A stretch of DNA of 62,787 nt from Euryarchaeota archaeon UBA257 (GTDB lineage: Archaea > Thermoplasmatota > Poseidoniia > Poseidoniales > Thalassarchaeaceae). The stretch lies in NCBI GenBank assembly GCA_002498985.1, contig DAJO01000042.1:1-62787 (forward strand). The letters run 5' to 3'. The position numbers and the translations under genes are program-made. Below are positions 18,233 through 27,533 of this stretch, piece after piece. The notes beneath the pieces are model-generated. The model did no database searches and was not told the origin of the DNA. It worked only from the letters and a program-made list of their open reading frames with translations. Numbering within the stretch: the stretch's first letter is position 1; each line of letters begins with the position of its first letter.

Positions 18233-18238
18233 GGAGGT
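18233..18238 (+). promoter_or_regulatory. Ribosome binding site deciding a TTG start
   Basis: GGAGGT lies 6 bases before TTG 18245, favouring that codon over TTG 18227, which lies inside the stop region of the previous gene. Confidence 0.6.
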
Positions 18239-18244
18239 ATTTCG

Positions 18245-20695
18245 TTGTCTAATTTACTGAATAAACGATTGGCCCGTAGTCTTTGGCGTACAAAAATTCG
18301 TCTTGTAGCCGTTGTATTGATGGTGTTTGTTGGTGTTTTTGCAGGAATCACCTTTGGTGGTTATGCGCATAATCTTGGCGGTATGTATGATACAATGCAA
18401 GCTGATGATGATGGAGGTGCTAATCTTGCAGATATCTGGATCGATAATCGCAGTGCGATGTGGACACCTGAACAAGTCAGTGCTTTCTGTGACTCGTTAT
18501 ATTCAAATTGGGAATCAAATACTACAACCCCATTTTCTTTAGATTCATGTGAGGGTCGAACCGTTACTCAGGGAGCGATGTTCTATAGTAATGCTGATGG
18601 CGAACGTATAATCAATTCTCTCTGGCACGGAATTCCTGCCGATGCTAATGCAGACCGCGTTTGGATGCCCGAGGGTAATTCAGAAGGTCGGACAGCAGTT
18701 GCAGCAGATGAAATTGTCATAGACGCTCACGTCACTGATGCTCTCAACCTCAGTCTTGGAGATGTTGTCAGTATAGGAGCAGGAAATGTAACTGCAGATT
18801 TTACTCTCGTAGGAATTGGTTATCATCCATTGCATGTTCTTATGGCTCCTGAAGGCTCATTATTTCCAACTGAACCTGGTGAATACGTTGTAGGCTACCT
18901 TTCCGACACTGGAATGGCTAGACTTACAGGTAGTACGATAGGTACCAGTAATACGATTATTTTGGATGTCGAAGGTACACCTTCGTATGACTTGCCAGAT
19001 ACTCAAGATTATGAAGGTACAGAAATTGATATAGTGAAGGAACTTGTTACAACATCACTCAGCATTAACGAACTGGATGCACGAGTTAGAGATAGAGGGC
19101 AAAATGAACCGATAGAAATCATGCGACAAGATTTGGCTGGCGCCGAGAGAACAACAGTTCCTTTCACCGTGATGATTGCTTCAATTGCAGCCATTACCGT
19201 TGTTTTGAGTCTGCAACGTTTGGTACAAAGTCAATCCAGAGAAATCGCTGTACTACGTACTCTCGGAGTCGAACGTTCATCACTTATGATTGGTTATCTT
19301 GTTGCTCCTTTGGCCATTGGAGGAGTAGGATGTACTTTGGGCGCACTGGCAGGACCTTGGGGGATGAATGGAATGTTAGATTTCTATCAAGATCTTGTTG
19401 GTTTACCAATTGTTGAGAGAACGGTTCCACTATCAATTTATTTTTCAGTCATTTTTTCAACTATGTTAGTTGTATTTCTATCAGGAGTATTCCCTGCATG
19501 GAAAGCGAGTCGCCTTGACCCACTAGAAGTATTAAGTGGTCAAAGTGAAATGCGTGTAGGTTCTAACAAACTCCGTAAACTTACTTCATGGATGCCAACA
19601 ACACTTGGGCTTTCAATTCGATCAAGTGTCCGTAAACCTATCCGACTGACAATGACGTTTGTAGCAGTCGGTATTTCTCTGATGCTCTTTGGTTCGATTC
19701 AAATGATGGGTGCTGGACTGGAAGAAACTTTTGTTGGTGGACTTGAAGATGATCAGACTTGGGATGCTCAAGTATACATTATGTCCGATGCCGAGGGCCC
19801 TGTTTTAGATTGGGCAGAAAATAACTCGGCTAATTACGAAATTATAATCGAAATGCCACTTGGATTAGTTACTGATTCTGAAAAAATTGACCGGATTTTT
19901 AATGTTGTAGGTCTAGATAATTTTCAAAGTGGAATGCGGCCGGTCTCAGTAATTGAGGGGGGTCTTCCAAATACCAATGGAGTATTACCTGAAGTGATAA
20001 TGGATGAAGGTAGTATGGGATTTCTTGGATGGAGTGTCGGAGAAAAACAAACTGTAAGCATTAATGGCATACAACAGGATGTTGAAATTGTTGGAATATC
20101 CAGTTCTGAGCTGGCCAGAACCATGTATTTTCTTCGTGGAGATTTGAGTGAGATTACAGGTGTTAATGCAACCTCAATTTATCTTCAACTACCTGAAGGA
20201 GTAGAGGTTAATTCAGACTTAGGTGAATTTTCTACTGGTATCGTAGAACGACAAAACCTTCTCGCTGGCATCAATAGTTTGCTTGATCAACAAACCCAAA
20301 TTTTCCAGAGTATGATGTATCTTGGTCTATTGTTTACAATAGTTGTAATGTTTAATACGATGATTATGAATGTTGCAGAACGTGATTTTGAACTGGCAAC
20401 ATTACGAGTATTAGGGGCTTCTACAAGTAGCCTTGGTCTGATGCTTCTGTTTGAAAGTCTTCTAATTGGTATCATCGGGGGAATTGTTGGTGTTTTGTTT
20501 GCCTATGGTGGAGCAGTAGGCTTAGCTGCATCATTTTCATCCTGGCAATTTATAGTGCCTGTTTCTATTATTCCGAGCGTAGCTTGGCAGTTGATGGTAG
20601 GAGTGATTCTTATCGCAGTAGCAATGACTCCATTTGGAGTTTGGAGATTAAGGCGTATGGATTTGGTGGAGAAAGTAAAAGACCTATCTCAATGA
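18245..20695 (+). CDS. FtsX/MacB-like ABC permease
   Basis: 816 residues. One N-terminal helix (residues ~18-40) is followed by a ~230-residue exterior MacB-like periplasmic domain and three helices ending near residue 430. A second repeat follows: helix at ~470, second exterior domain, and a final three-helix FtsX domain. This is the duplicated FtsX arrangement of lipoprotein or peptide exporters and some adhesion-related permeases. It pairs with the ATPase gene. Arginine codons are mostly CGN here, whereas neighbouring genes mostly use AGA/AGG, which suggests a different origin or expression level. Substrate unknown. Confidence 0.88.
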   Translation: MSNLLNKRLARSLWRTKIRLVAVVLMVFVGVFAGITFGGYAHNLGGMYDTMQADDDGGANLADIWIDNRSAMWTPEQVSAFCDSLYSNWESNTTTPFSLDSCEGRTVTQGAMFYSNADGERIINSLWHGIPADANADRVWMPEGNSEGRTAVAADEIVIDAHVTDALNLSLGDVVSIGAGNVTADFTLVGIGYHPLHVLMAPEGSLFPTEPGEYVVGYLSDTGMARLTGSTIGTSNTIILDVEGTPSYDLPDTQDYEGTEIDIVKELVTTSLSINELDARVRDRGQNEPIEIMRQDLAGAERTTVPFTVMIASIAAITVVLSLQRLVQSQSREIAVLRTLGVERSSLMIGYLVAPLAIGGVGCTLGALAGPWGMNGMLDFYQDLVGLPIVERTVPLSIYFSVIFSTMLVVFLSGVFPAWKASRLDPLEVLSGQSEMRVGSNKLRKLTSWMPTTLGLSIRSSVRKPIRLTMTFVAVGISLMLFGSIQMMGAGLEETFVGGLEDDQTWDAQVYIMSDAEGPVLDWAENNSANYEIIIEMPLGLVTDSEKIDRIFNVVGLDNFQSGMRPVSVIEGGLPNTNGVLPEVIMDEGSMGFLGWSVGEKQTVSINGIQQDVEIVGISSSELARTMYFLRGDLSEITGVNATSIYLQLPEGVEVNSDLGEFSTGIVERQNLLAGINSLLDQQTQIFQSMMYLGLLFTIVVMFNTMIMNVAERDFELATLRVLGASTSSLGLMLLFESLLIGIIGGIVGVLFAYGGAVGLAASFSSWQFIVPVSIIPSVAWQLMVGVILIAVAMTPFGVWRLRRMDLVEKVKDLSQ

Positions 20696-20705
20696 GGAGT
20701 ATATC

Positions 20706-21485
20706 ATGAGAATTGTGACTTGGAATCTAAATGGCATTAGAGCGGCACATCGTAAGGGGCTTGATGATTTTATCAATAAAATAGATAGTGATGTTTGGTT
20801 ATTCCAAGAAGTTAGAGCTTTACCTGAACAGATGCCAAAAGATTGGCAACCAATAGGTGGACATGAAATTATTTGGCATCCCGCTGAGAAAAAAGGATAC
20901 TCAGGTGTCTCAACTTGGTCAAGAATAGGCATCTCCGAAGAAGGTCGTGGCATATCTACAAATGTTGATATCAATGACTCGGAGGGACGTGTTCTTCATA
21001 CAAAACATGGAAATCTTCATTGTATCAATATTTATCTTCCAAACGGTGGAGCGAATATTGAGAGACAAAAATTTAAAGATCAATGGTTAGAAGACTTACT
21101 TACCTGGTCTAAGAAATTTATTGGTTTAGATGAACCAGTATTACTTTGTGGTGATCTAAATATTGCTCATACAGAGAATGATATTTGGAATCCCTCAGGT
21201 AATAAAAATACTTCAGGGTTCTTAATTCATGAAAGAGAATGGTTCACACGTTTTCTTTCAATCGGTTGGTATGATCTTTTGAGGATTGATTCGGGTGATA
21301 TCAAAGGACCATATTCTTGGTGGTCTAATAGAGGTCAAGCAAGAGCTCTGAACAGAGGATGGAGGATAGATTATGCTCTTGCTAACGATGCTGCTTTCGA
21401 AATTTTCCAGTCCGCAAAGATATTGAGGGAAGGTGGCCTTACTGTTTCTGACCATGCTCCTTTGATAATAGATTTAGACATTTAA
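20706..21485 (+). CDS. xthA: Exodeoxyribonuclease III / AP endonuclease
   Basis: 259 residues, cytosolic base-excision repair nuclease cutting 5' to abasic sites. All family motifs are visible: T-W-N-L-N-G-I-R-A near the N-terminus, Q-E-V-R, G-Y-S-G-V-S-T, G-D-L-N-I-A-H, the W-W-S...R-G-W-R-I-D-Y segment and S-D-H-A-P at the C-terminus (catalytic Asp-His pair). It begins 10 bases after the permease gene, ATG 20706, with GAGGAGT just upstream. An oligo-T terminator follows. Confidence 0.95.
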   Translation: MRIVTWNLNGIRAAHRKGLDDFINKIDSDVWLFQEVRALPEQMPKDWQPIGGHEIIWHPAEKKGYSGVSTWSRIGISEEGRGISTNVDINDSEGRVLHTKHGNLHCINIYLPNGGANIERQKFKDQWLEDLLTWSKKFIGLDEPVLLCGDLNIAHTENDIWNPSGNKNTSGFLIHEREWFTRFLSIGWYDLLRIDSGDIKGPYSWWSNRGQARALNRGWRIDYALANDAAFEIFQSAKILREGGLTVSDHAPLIIDLDI

Positions 21486-21490
21486 TATCA

Positions 21491-21518
21491 TTTTTTTCAA
21501 ATTCTTGTCTTTTTTTTT
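21491..21518 (+). terminator. Oligo-T terminator after exonuclease III gene
   Basis: T7 at 21491-21497 and T9 at 21510-21518, separated by 12 bases, lie directly downstream of the stop and before the shikimate operon. No hairpin is evident, as usual for archaeal terminators. Confidence 0.6.
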
Positions 21519-21559
21519 AATACGATACCTTTCAAGAGTAAGACGGCAGGCGATGAATC

Positions 21560-22357
21560 ATGGGAGAAGGCCTAGTAGATCGTCTCGCCAAGATTTTGCC
21601 CAATGGTCGAGGGGTCTGGATACCTATGGATCATGGAATCTCAGCGTATCCTGAAAAGGGTCTCGATAATATGGATCAGGTAGTTTCTTCTTGTATTTCT
21701 GGTGGTGCTGATGCAATTGTCTTGCAAAAAGGTGCTTTGAGTCACTTTGTAGAAACTACTGGTTGGAGTAATTTTGTTTGCCATGTTTCCGTGTCTACTG
21801 TAAACGCCGGAGAAAAAAATCAATACAAAGTTAGAGTGGCTAACGCTGAAGAGTGTCTAATTAGAGGGGCCAGCGCTGTCTCAGCACAGATTAATCTAGG
21901 AGATAGTTTTGAACTTGAAATGATAGAAGAAATGGGTAAATTGACCGGTGAGGCATTACCATTAGGTCTACCTACATTAGGTATGATTTATCCTAGAGGC
22001 CCTATGTTAAAAATCAGTGAAGGAGATATCACCAAGGGTGTTGCTCATGCTGCAAGAGTAGCATGGGAATTAGGTTGTGACGTTGTCAAAGTGCCTTGGA
22101 CCGGAGATGTAGAGTCTTTCAAATTAGTATGCCAAGCAGTTCCTATTCCTGTTCTAATTTCTGGAGGCCCCAGAAATATTTCGTTTATTGAGTTACTCCA
22201 TATTGTTGAATTAGCTATCTCCGCAGGTGGTTCCGGTGTTTGTATAGGAAGACAAATTTTTGGTGCTAATGATCCGGAATCCTGTGTCAAAGCGTTGAGA
22301 GCAATAGTACATGATAATTCTACATCCACTGAGGCTTCAAAGTTGCTTGATAGGTGA
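21560..22357 (+). CDS. aroA': 2-amino-3,7-dideoxy-D-threo-hept-6-ulosonate synthase (DhnA-type aldolase)
   Basis: 265 residues, class I aldolase TIM barrel. It carries the N-terminal M-D-H-G-I-S motif, the Schiff-base Lys in C-D-V-V-K-V-P-W-T-G-D and the phosphate-binding I-S-G-G-P-R. Homologues act either as fructose-bisphosphate aldolase or as the archaeal enzyme that starts the alternative route to 3-dehydroquinate. The next gene encodes the partner 3-dehydroquinate synthase II, which decides for the second role. First gene of a four-gene shikimate operon after an oligo-T terminator. Confidence 0.9.
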   Translation: MGEGLVDRLAKILPNGRGVWIPMDHGISAYPEKGLDNMDQVVSSCISGGADAIVLQKGALSHFVETTGWSNFVCHVSVSTVNAGEKNQYKVRVANAEECLIRGASAVSAQINLGDSFELEMIEEMGKLTGEALPLGLPTLGMIYPRGPMLKISEGDITKGVAHAARVAWELGCDVVKVPWTGDVESFKLVCQAVPIPVLISGGPRNISFIELLHIVELAISAGGSGVCIGRQIFGANDPESCVKALRAIVHDNSTSTEASKLLDR

Positions 22358-22361
22358 TATT

Positions 22362-23300
22362 GTGGAACTTTGGCAAGATTCTCATTCTGAATCTACTCCT
22401 GAATTATGTTCAAGAATATGGTTAGGTAGTGCCTCAGATGTCGCCGAAGTTAATCTCGATGATGCTCATTCCCAGGAAGAAGCAATTTCTTTGATTGGTA
22501 TGATACCTTGGATTCTAGTTAGGTGTTCAGATTGGACAATGATTCCTCTAGAGAATCTAGTTTCAATCTCTAAAGGAAGTGGGACAAAAATTTCTGTAGC
22601 AATTGATAAAATAATTGATTTAAATGGTGCAGCATTCGCTCTTGAACATGGTGTTGATGCTATACTTCTTCCCGCAAATAATGGTGAATTATGGGAAGCT
22701 GCTATAGCAATAGCTTCGAAAAAAGACTCTTTTAACAAAAACTCTTCAACTTCCATTGAGATAGATAATGCAATAATATTTTCAATAGATTCTAGTGGAG
22801 TAGGTGAAAGAGTTTGTATTGATCTTATTGAAAGATTAGAAATTGGAGAAGGCATGGTCATCGGTTCAAATGCATCATTACTAGCTCTGGTACATGGAGA
22901 GACAATTGAATCTCATTTTGTTCCAACCAGACCGTTTAGAGTTAATGCCGGTTCTATCCATTCTTATGTATTGATGTCTGATAACTCAACCAAGTATCTT
23001 TCTGAGCTTGTAGCAGGAGATGAGGTTGCAGTTATCTCCTCATCGGGTAATCTAAGAAAATGTATTATTGGAAGATTAAAAATTGAACGCCGTCCGTTCC
23101 TAATTATCAGATTTAAAACAAAAAATGAGGATTTTGGTCAAATAATCTTACAACAGGCAGAAACTGTCAGATTAATAGATAAGCATGGTAAAGCTTTGTC
23201 AGTTACAGATTTAAAAATTAATGATGAAATAATGATTAGACACCAAAATCAAATGAGACATATTGGAAATGCGCTTGAAGGAGAGATGAATGAAAAATGA
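22362..23300 (+). CDS. aroB': 3-dehydroquinate synthase II (archaeal type)
   Basis: 312 residues. Oxidatively deaminates and cyclises the product of the preceding enzyme to 3-dehydroquinate with NAD. Family motifs: V-R-C-S-D-W-T-M-I-P-L-E-N-L, G-V-D-A-I-L-L-P, F-R-V-N-A-G-S-I-H-S-Y-V, and L-V-A-G-D-E-V-A-V. Start GTG 22362 is preceded by GGTGAT at 22354-22359; an earlier ATA/ATG-like start would extend far into the previous gene. Overlaps the kinase gene by 4 bases. Confidence 0.92.
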   Translation: MELWQDSHSESTPELCSRIWLGSASDVAEVNLDDAHSQEEAISLIGMIPWILVRCSDWTMIPLENLVSISKGSGTKISVAIDKIIDLNGAAFALEHGVDAILLPANNGELWEAAIAIASKKDSFNKNSSTSIEIDNAIIFSIDSSGVGERVCIDLIERLEIGEGMVIGSNASLLALVHGETIESHFVPTRPFRVNAGSIHSYVLMSDNSTKYLSELVAGDEVAVISSSGNLRKCIIGRLKIERRPFLIIRFKTKNEDFGQIILQQAETVRLIDKHGKALSVTDLKINDEIMIRHQNQMRHIGNALEGEMNEK

Positions 23301-24148
23301 TTATTCTAGCCGAAGCCGAATCCAATGCTGCAATTTCAATATTGCATGCTGTAGGTTTAGATAAAGGGTGTTCTATAGGGATAAACCTCAAGGCTAATGT
23401 GAAATTAGTCTCAGAACCTCAGAAGATAGATGATGATTTTCATGAATTATTTCAGTCTATTGAGATGGTTTGGAAAGAAAATGGTTTCCCTCTACCTGAA
23501 AAATACGGTTGGCAAGTTTCTTCAGAAATCCCAATAGGTCAAGGCCTAAAATCAAGTTCTGCAATTTCTTGTGCAGCAATTAAAGCATTAAATCAAGCTA
23601 CTTGGACGGGTCTTAATGATTCTGAGATAGTTAATCTCGCAGTTTCTTCACAGCGTAAATGTGGCTGTACGATTACTGGCAGTTTAGATGATACTTGGGC
23701 TTCCATATCAAGCGGATGGAAATTAGTTGACCCAAATAAATCTGCACAAGAATCTATCCTATTAGAAGGTAATATTGAAGAAGAAATCATCATATTTCTA
23801 ATATTAAGAGGTAGAAGGACAAAGGAAATAAAAATCAGTAATTTCAAAGAACAATCAAGATTTTTTGAACGAGCTTTAGATTCACTATCAAATGATTCTA
23901 TATTCCAAGCAATTTCTACCAATGGTATGGCTGTAGCTGCTGCTACAGAAGATGATGAAGCGGTCCGAATATGCAATAAATTGATTGCTAGCGGGGCTAT
24001 TGCTGCAGGAATTACTGGCTCAGGACCTGCAATTTCAGTCATTAGTTTTGTTCAAGATTCAGGAATAATACGTCAATTACTCAACGATTTAAAATATGAT
24101 ATAGTTGAAACAAATTTTTTCAATAACAATATTTTGGAGTTGATTTGA
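23297..24148 (+). CDS. aroK: Shikimate kinase, archaeal GHMP type
   Basis: 283 residues. Phosphorylates shikimate at the 3-hydroxyl with ATP. It belongs to the GHMP superfamily and is unrelated to bacterial AroK: ATP loop P-I-G-Q-G-L-K-S-S-S-A-I-S near residue 80, a D-D-T segment near 133 and the C-terminal G-I-T-G-S-G-P-A. The GLKSSSA signature separates it from homoserine and mevalonate kinases. Overlaps genes on both sides by 4 bases, so translationally coupled. Confidence 0.92.
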   Translation: MIILAEAESNAAISILHAVGLDKGCSIGINLKANVKLVSEPQKIDDDFHELFQSIEMVWKENGFPLPEKYGWQVSSEIPIGQGLKSSSAISCAAIKALNQATWTGLNDSEIVNLAVSSQRKCGCTITGSLDDTWASISSGWKLVDPNKSAQESILLEGNIEEEIIIFLILRGRRTKEIKISNFKEQSRFFERALDSLSNDSIFQAISTNGMAVAAATEDDEAVRICNKLIASGAIAAGITGSGPAISVISFVQDSGIIRQLLNDLKYDIVETNFFNNNILELI

Positions 24149-25245
24149 TGAGTATGAGAATGGGAGATCGTTTGCGTGTCACACTATTTGGAGAAAGTCA
24201 TGGAAAGTGTGTGGGTGCGTTATTAGAAGGTCTCCCTGCAGGGACTGAAATCGATAATGACGCTCTATTAGATTTCATAAATAGGAGAAAACCCGGACGT
24301 AAAGGTCTCTCCACAAGAGCAGAAATTGATGATTGTGAAATTATGTCCGGTGTACATGAAGGTTTAGCTACAGGTTGGCCTATACTTTTGTTAACCTATA
24401 ATTCAGATGTTCGTTCAAAAGATTATTCATTTTTACCAGATCATCCTCGCCCTGGACACGCAGATATGGTTGAACATATCCGCTCAGAAGGTGCTAGTGA
24501 TTTACGAGGTGGCGGTTCGCAGTCTGCAAGGCTTACTTTTGGGCTTGTTGCAGCAGGAAGCCAAGCACGGAGTCTGTTAGATTCTGTTGGCTGGTCTTGT
24601 ACTGCTCATCTATCAAGTGTAGGAGATATATCTGCTAAACCATTATTTAATTTAGATAGAAAATCTCCTTTGAAAGAAGGGACTGATATGTCAAGGTTGA
24701 ATTGCAGGGATCCAGAATCAGTCACTAAGATGTCTGATTTTCTTCATAAAATAAGAAAAGATCTTGATTCAATTGGATCTACAGTTGAATTATTGATTGA
24801 AGGACTTCCAATCGGAGTCGGTGAACCATGGTTCGATGGTATTGAACCGGCTTTGGCTAGGGGATTGATGGCTATTCCAGGTGCTAGAGCAATTGAGTTC
24901 TCACATGGTTTCTCTACTTCAAAAATGCGAGGCTCAGAAAACAATGATGCTTGGTTTTTAGAAAATGGCAAACCAATCCTTGAGGGTTCAGACTCAGGGG
25001 ATGCTGATGGCGCGTTGGGTGGTCGCTCAACAAGCTCTGCTGTCAGAGTTGTAGTTCATTTCAAACCACCTAGTAGCCTTGCAAGAGAACAATCAACTTT
25101 GCACCTACCTAGTGGTGGAAAAAAACCGCTTAAGGTTCATGGAAGACACGACCCTGTACTTGGACCTCGTGCAGTACCAGTAGTTGAAGCTGTGGCTATA
25201 CTGGTAATCTCCGATTTAGGAATCATCGGTGGCTACTTTGGATAA
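24148..25245 (+). CDS. aroC: Chorismate synthase
   Basis: 365 residues. FMN-dependent conversion of 5-enolpyruvylshikimate 3-phosphate to chorismate. Signatures: G-E-S-H-G near the N-terminus, R-P-G-H-A-D, the arginine-rich D-L-R-G-G-G-S-Q-S-A-R segment, G-G-R-S-T-S-S-A and the C-terminal H-G-R-H-D-P segment. ATG 24148 starts one base from the end of the kinase stop. Dehydroquinase, shikimate dehydrogenase and EPSP synthase are not in this window. Confidence 0.95.
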   Translation: MSMRMGDRLRVTLFGESHGKCVGALLEGLPAGTEIDNDALLDFINRRKPGRKGLSTRAEIDDCEIMSGVHEGLATGWPILLLTYNSDVRSKDYSFLPDHPRPGHADMVEHIRSEGASDLRGGGSQSARLTFGLVAAGSQARSLLDSVGWSCTAHLSSVGDISAKPLFNLDRKSPLKEGTDMSRLNCRDPESVTKMSDFLHKIRKDLDSIGSTVELLIEGLPIGVGEPWFDGIEPALARGLMAIPGARAIEFSHGFSTSKMRGSENNDAWFLENGKPILEGSDSGDADGALGGRSTSSAVRVVVHFKPPSSLAREQSTLHLPSGGKKPLKVHGRHDPVLGPRAVPVVEAVAILVISDLGIIGGYFG

Positions 25246-26169
25246 TTATTTTCCACTGTTTTCTCTCATTTGAGCAATTCTGACAGGTAAGTTAACTGCA
25301 AAAGCCGAAGCTACAATCATAAATACAACAGCTGTTCCAAGTGCAACTCCGTAAACAGATGTTAATTCAACACTTTCAGCCAATCTTGTTGCAGTAGCAT
25401 CACTCCCTAATAATCCAACAATTGTTGGTATAATTAGGTTAATCATTAGAGTTAGTAAGGCCACTAATCCGGCAATTAATGGTGTAATCATTAGAGACCT
25501 GTAATATTGTCTTGTTATTTTTTTAACATTCATAACATATACTTCACCAGTTCTAATAGATTTATCAAGCATTGAGAATCTAATTATTCCACTGGTTAAT
25601 TCAATATACATTACTAAGAAAAGAGCATATGATATTAACAATAATTTTTGAGATATTTCACCATCAGGAAGTAAGTCGATTCCAAATTCTACTTTGCTTC
25701 CGGCAAATCTAATTGTTACTAATATAAGCACTACATACGAAATTAAAATTGCACGTTGTTCTCTTTGAAATATTCCATACATACCTCCAATGAAACCTAT
25801 AGCTATCAAAGATAGATGAATTAATGCTCCAATTCCTGGTTGATTAATCGCATTGCTCAGCCAAAACCAAGCTGTTCCAGAAACTGGAGTCACTGTAAAT
25901 GTTACAATTGAAAGTAAAGTTAGCATAATTGCAGCAGACATCTGTAATGTCTGAACAACTCTGTCAGGGGGTAAGAATTTAGTTTTCGTAACAATTGGCC
26001 CACCGAAAAATGACTCTATTACTGATGGTACATGTACTTCTGGAATTGCATCTTTTGGAATTTCAGTACTACCTTTCATTCTTCCAGCAGCTTTCTTTCG
26101 ACTTGGAGCCGATGACCTTACAGTTTTTCCATCATAAAGATGAGAAGTATCTGATTTTTGTTCAACCAT
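25246..26169 (-). CDS. Six-helix membrane protein of unknown function
   Basis: 307 residues. The first ~75 are hydrophilic and basic; then about six transmembrane helices run to the end. Start ATG 26169 (MVEQKSD) is preceded by GAGGTGATTT; the longer frame to 26235 overlaps the DUF58 gene without a better signal. Last gene of the DUF4350-like/MoxR/DUF58 cassette, so possibly a membrane partner of that system. It ends one base after the aroC stop on the other strand. Confidence 0.7.
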   Translation of the reverse strand: MVEQKSDTSHLYDGKTVRSSAPSRKKAAGRMKGSTEIPKDAIPEVHVPSVIESFFGGPIVTKTKFLPPDRVVQTLQMSAAIMLTLLSIVTFTVTPVSGTAWFWLSNAINQPGIGALIHLSLIAIGFIGGMYGIFQREQRAILISYVVLILVTIRFAGSKVEFGIDLLPDGEISQKLLLISYALFLVMYIELTSGIIRFSMLDKSIRTGEVYVMNVKKITRQYYRSLMITPLIAGLVALLTLMINLIIPTIVGLLGSDATATRLAESVELTSVYGVALGTAVVFMIVASAFAVNLPVRIAQMRENSGK

Positions 26170-26180
26170 CAAATCACCTC

Positions 26181-27533
26181 TCAGAATCCTCTCGCCCCAG
26201 AAAGTGCAGTATTCAATAGCATATCTGGCTCCCAATCCATTACATTAGCACCCAATCCTCTGAGTTCGCTCATTAGAATATCTCTTTCAGTTTTCAGTAA
26301 TTCATAACCAGTTCTATCTAATCTTCTTGCATCGAACTCAAACTCTAAACTACTTGGAGAAAGTATTGTGACATCGAAGTTTCTAGATCTTAAATCTCTG
26401 ACTGCATCAATAATTGTGGGATCATCTTCTAAAGGACTCAATATGATAATAGGGCTCCCTCTGTTAATATGTGGTAGAATTCTGTTCGTTACAACTTTTA
26501 GAGGCGTATTCCCTTTCGCCATAGCGCCTGCTAATTTAGTTAGTATAACGTACAACTGTTTTTTCCCAGTGTCTCTATCAACAGAAACAATCTCATCACC
26601 ATAAACTACAACTCCGACTGAATCTCTTCTTGAAAGGAAATATTGTGCTAAACTCGCAGCGGCTCTAGTACTATAAACAAGAGAATTTCTGCTCACAGGC
26701 CCTGTTTCAGATACTGATCTACTATCAACTAACAAGATTATGTCACTAACGGCATCTCTTTCAAATTCATTAACCATTAATTTCCCACCAGATCTCGCAG
26801 TAGCTTTCCAGTTAACTTTCTTCATAGCATCTCCAGGAACATATTCTCTAAGATTATAGAAATTTGATCCTTCTCCCGGATTTCTAATATTTACAGCGCC
26901 GGTGAAAATCTTTGGGACCCGACTCTTGATTAATGCGTCCTTTATGTCTTCCATTTTTGGAAAAACTAAGAAATCGTCATAAAGATGTATTTCTCTTTCA
27001 TTATGGAACAGGCCAAATGTATCTTGAATACGAATACATACAGGTCCTATGGTATAGAAACCTCTTAGGGGAGCTTCAATTGTATATGCAATTTCAGTTT
27101 CTCTTTGAGGTCCTAATTCCATAAGAACATAGTTTGCTCCTTTTTTAATCCTCATAACTTCAGGAACTCGATCTCTAACTTCCAGAACTTTGGAGAGGTT
27201 AGATTTATTCTGGATTCTGATAGATACATCGATCTCTCCATCTTCAAATACACGTGCAGAGGATAGTTTTCTTAATGCAACAAGATTTTGTAATGCTATT
27301 CCTCCTGTGGCATTTTCATCCTCCAATCTCCTGCCTGATGATGATACATCTGCATTGGTAGTTCTGAATGCGGCCCAAGTCAAGAATGATAGAAGTACTA
27401 CTGCCACGGTAACTAACTGTTGATTTCTCAAAACCAAACCTAGGAGGTATAGAGCGATTGCTAGCGAAGCAAACATCGCCGATTTTCTACTCCATGCCAC
27501 AAGCAAACCTCCTATTGTCAGTATCTCAATCAA
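26181..27533 (-). CDS. DUF58 (vWA-like) membrane protein
   Basis: 450 residues. Two N-terminal helices are followed by a beta-rich domain and the DUF58 core: D-T-F-G-L-F, then N-P-G-E-G-S-N-F-Y-N-L-R-E-Y-V-P-G-D, then K-V-N-W-K-A-T-A-R, then a von Willebrand A-like strand I-I-L-L-V-D-S-R-S. DUF58 proteins are habitually encoded beside MoxR ATPases, as here (4-base overlap). They are thought to act together in assembly or metal-dependent maturation of partner proteins; the exact role is unknown. Confidence 0.88.
   Translation of the reverse strand: MIEILTIGGLLVAWSRKSAMFASLAIALYLLGLVLRNQQLVTVAVVLLSFLTWAAFRTTNADVSSSGRRLEDENATGGIALQNLVALRKLSSARVFEDGEIDVSIRIQNKSNLSKVLEVRDRVPEVMRIKKGANYVLMELGPQRETEIAYTIEAPLRGFYTIGPVCIRIQDTFGLFHNEREIHLYDDFLVFPKMEDIKDALIKSRVPKIFTGAVNIRNPGEGSNFYNLREYVPGDAMKKVNWKATARSGGKLMVNEFERDAVSDIILLVDSRSVSETGPVSRNSLVYSTRAAASLAQYFLSRRDSVGVVVYGDEIVSVDRDTGKKQLYVILTKLAGAMAKGNTPLKVVTNRILPHINRGSPIIILSPLEDDPTIIDAVRDLRSRNFDVTILSPSSLEFEFDARRLDRTGYELLKTERDILMSELRGLGANVMDWEPDMLLNTALSGARGF

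Noticed and set aside
21560..22357. Fructose-bisphosphate aldolase
   Set aside because: The fold is shared, but the gene is operonic with 3-dehydroquinate synthase II, shikimate kinase and chorismate synthase, so ADH synthase is the better call.
23593..24042. 149-residue minus-strand frame
   Set aside because: Antisense to the shikimate kinase GHMP core; no motif of its own.
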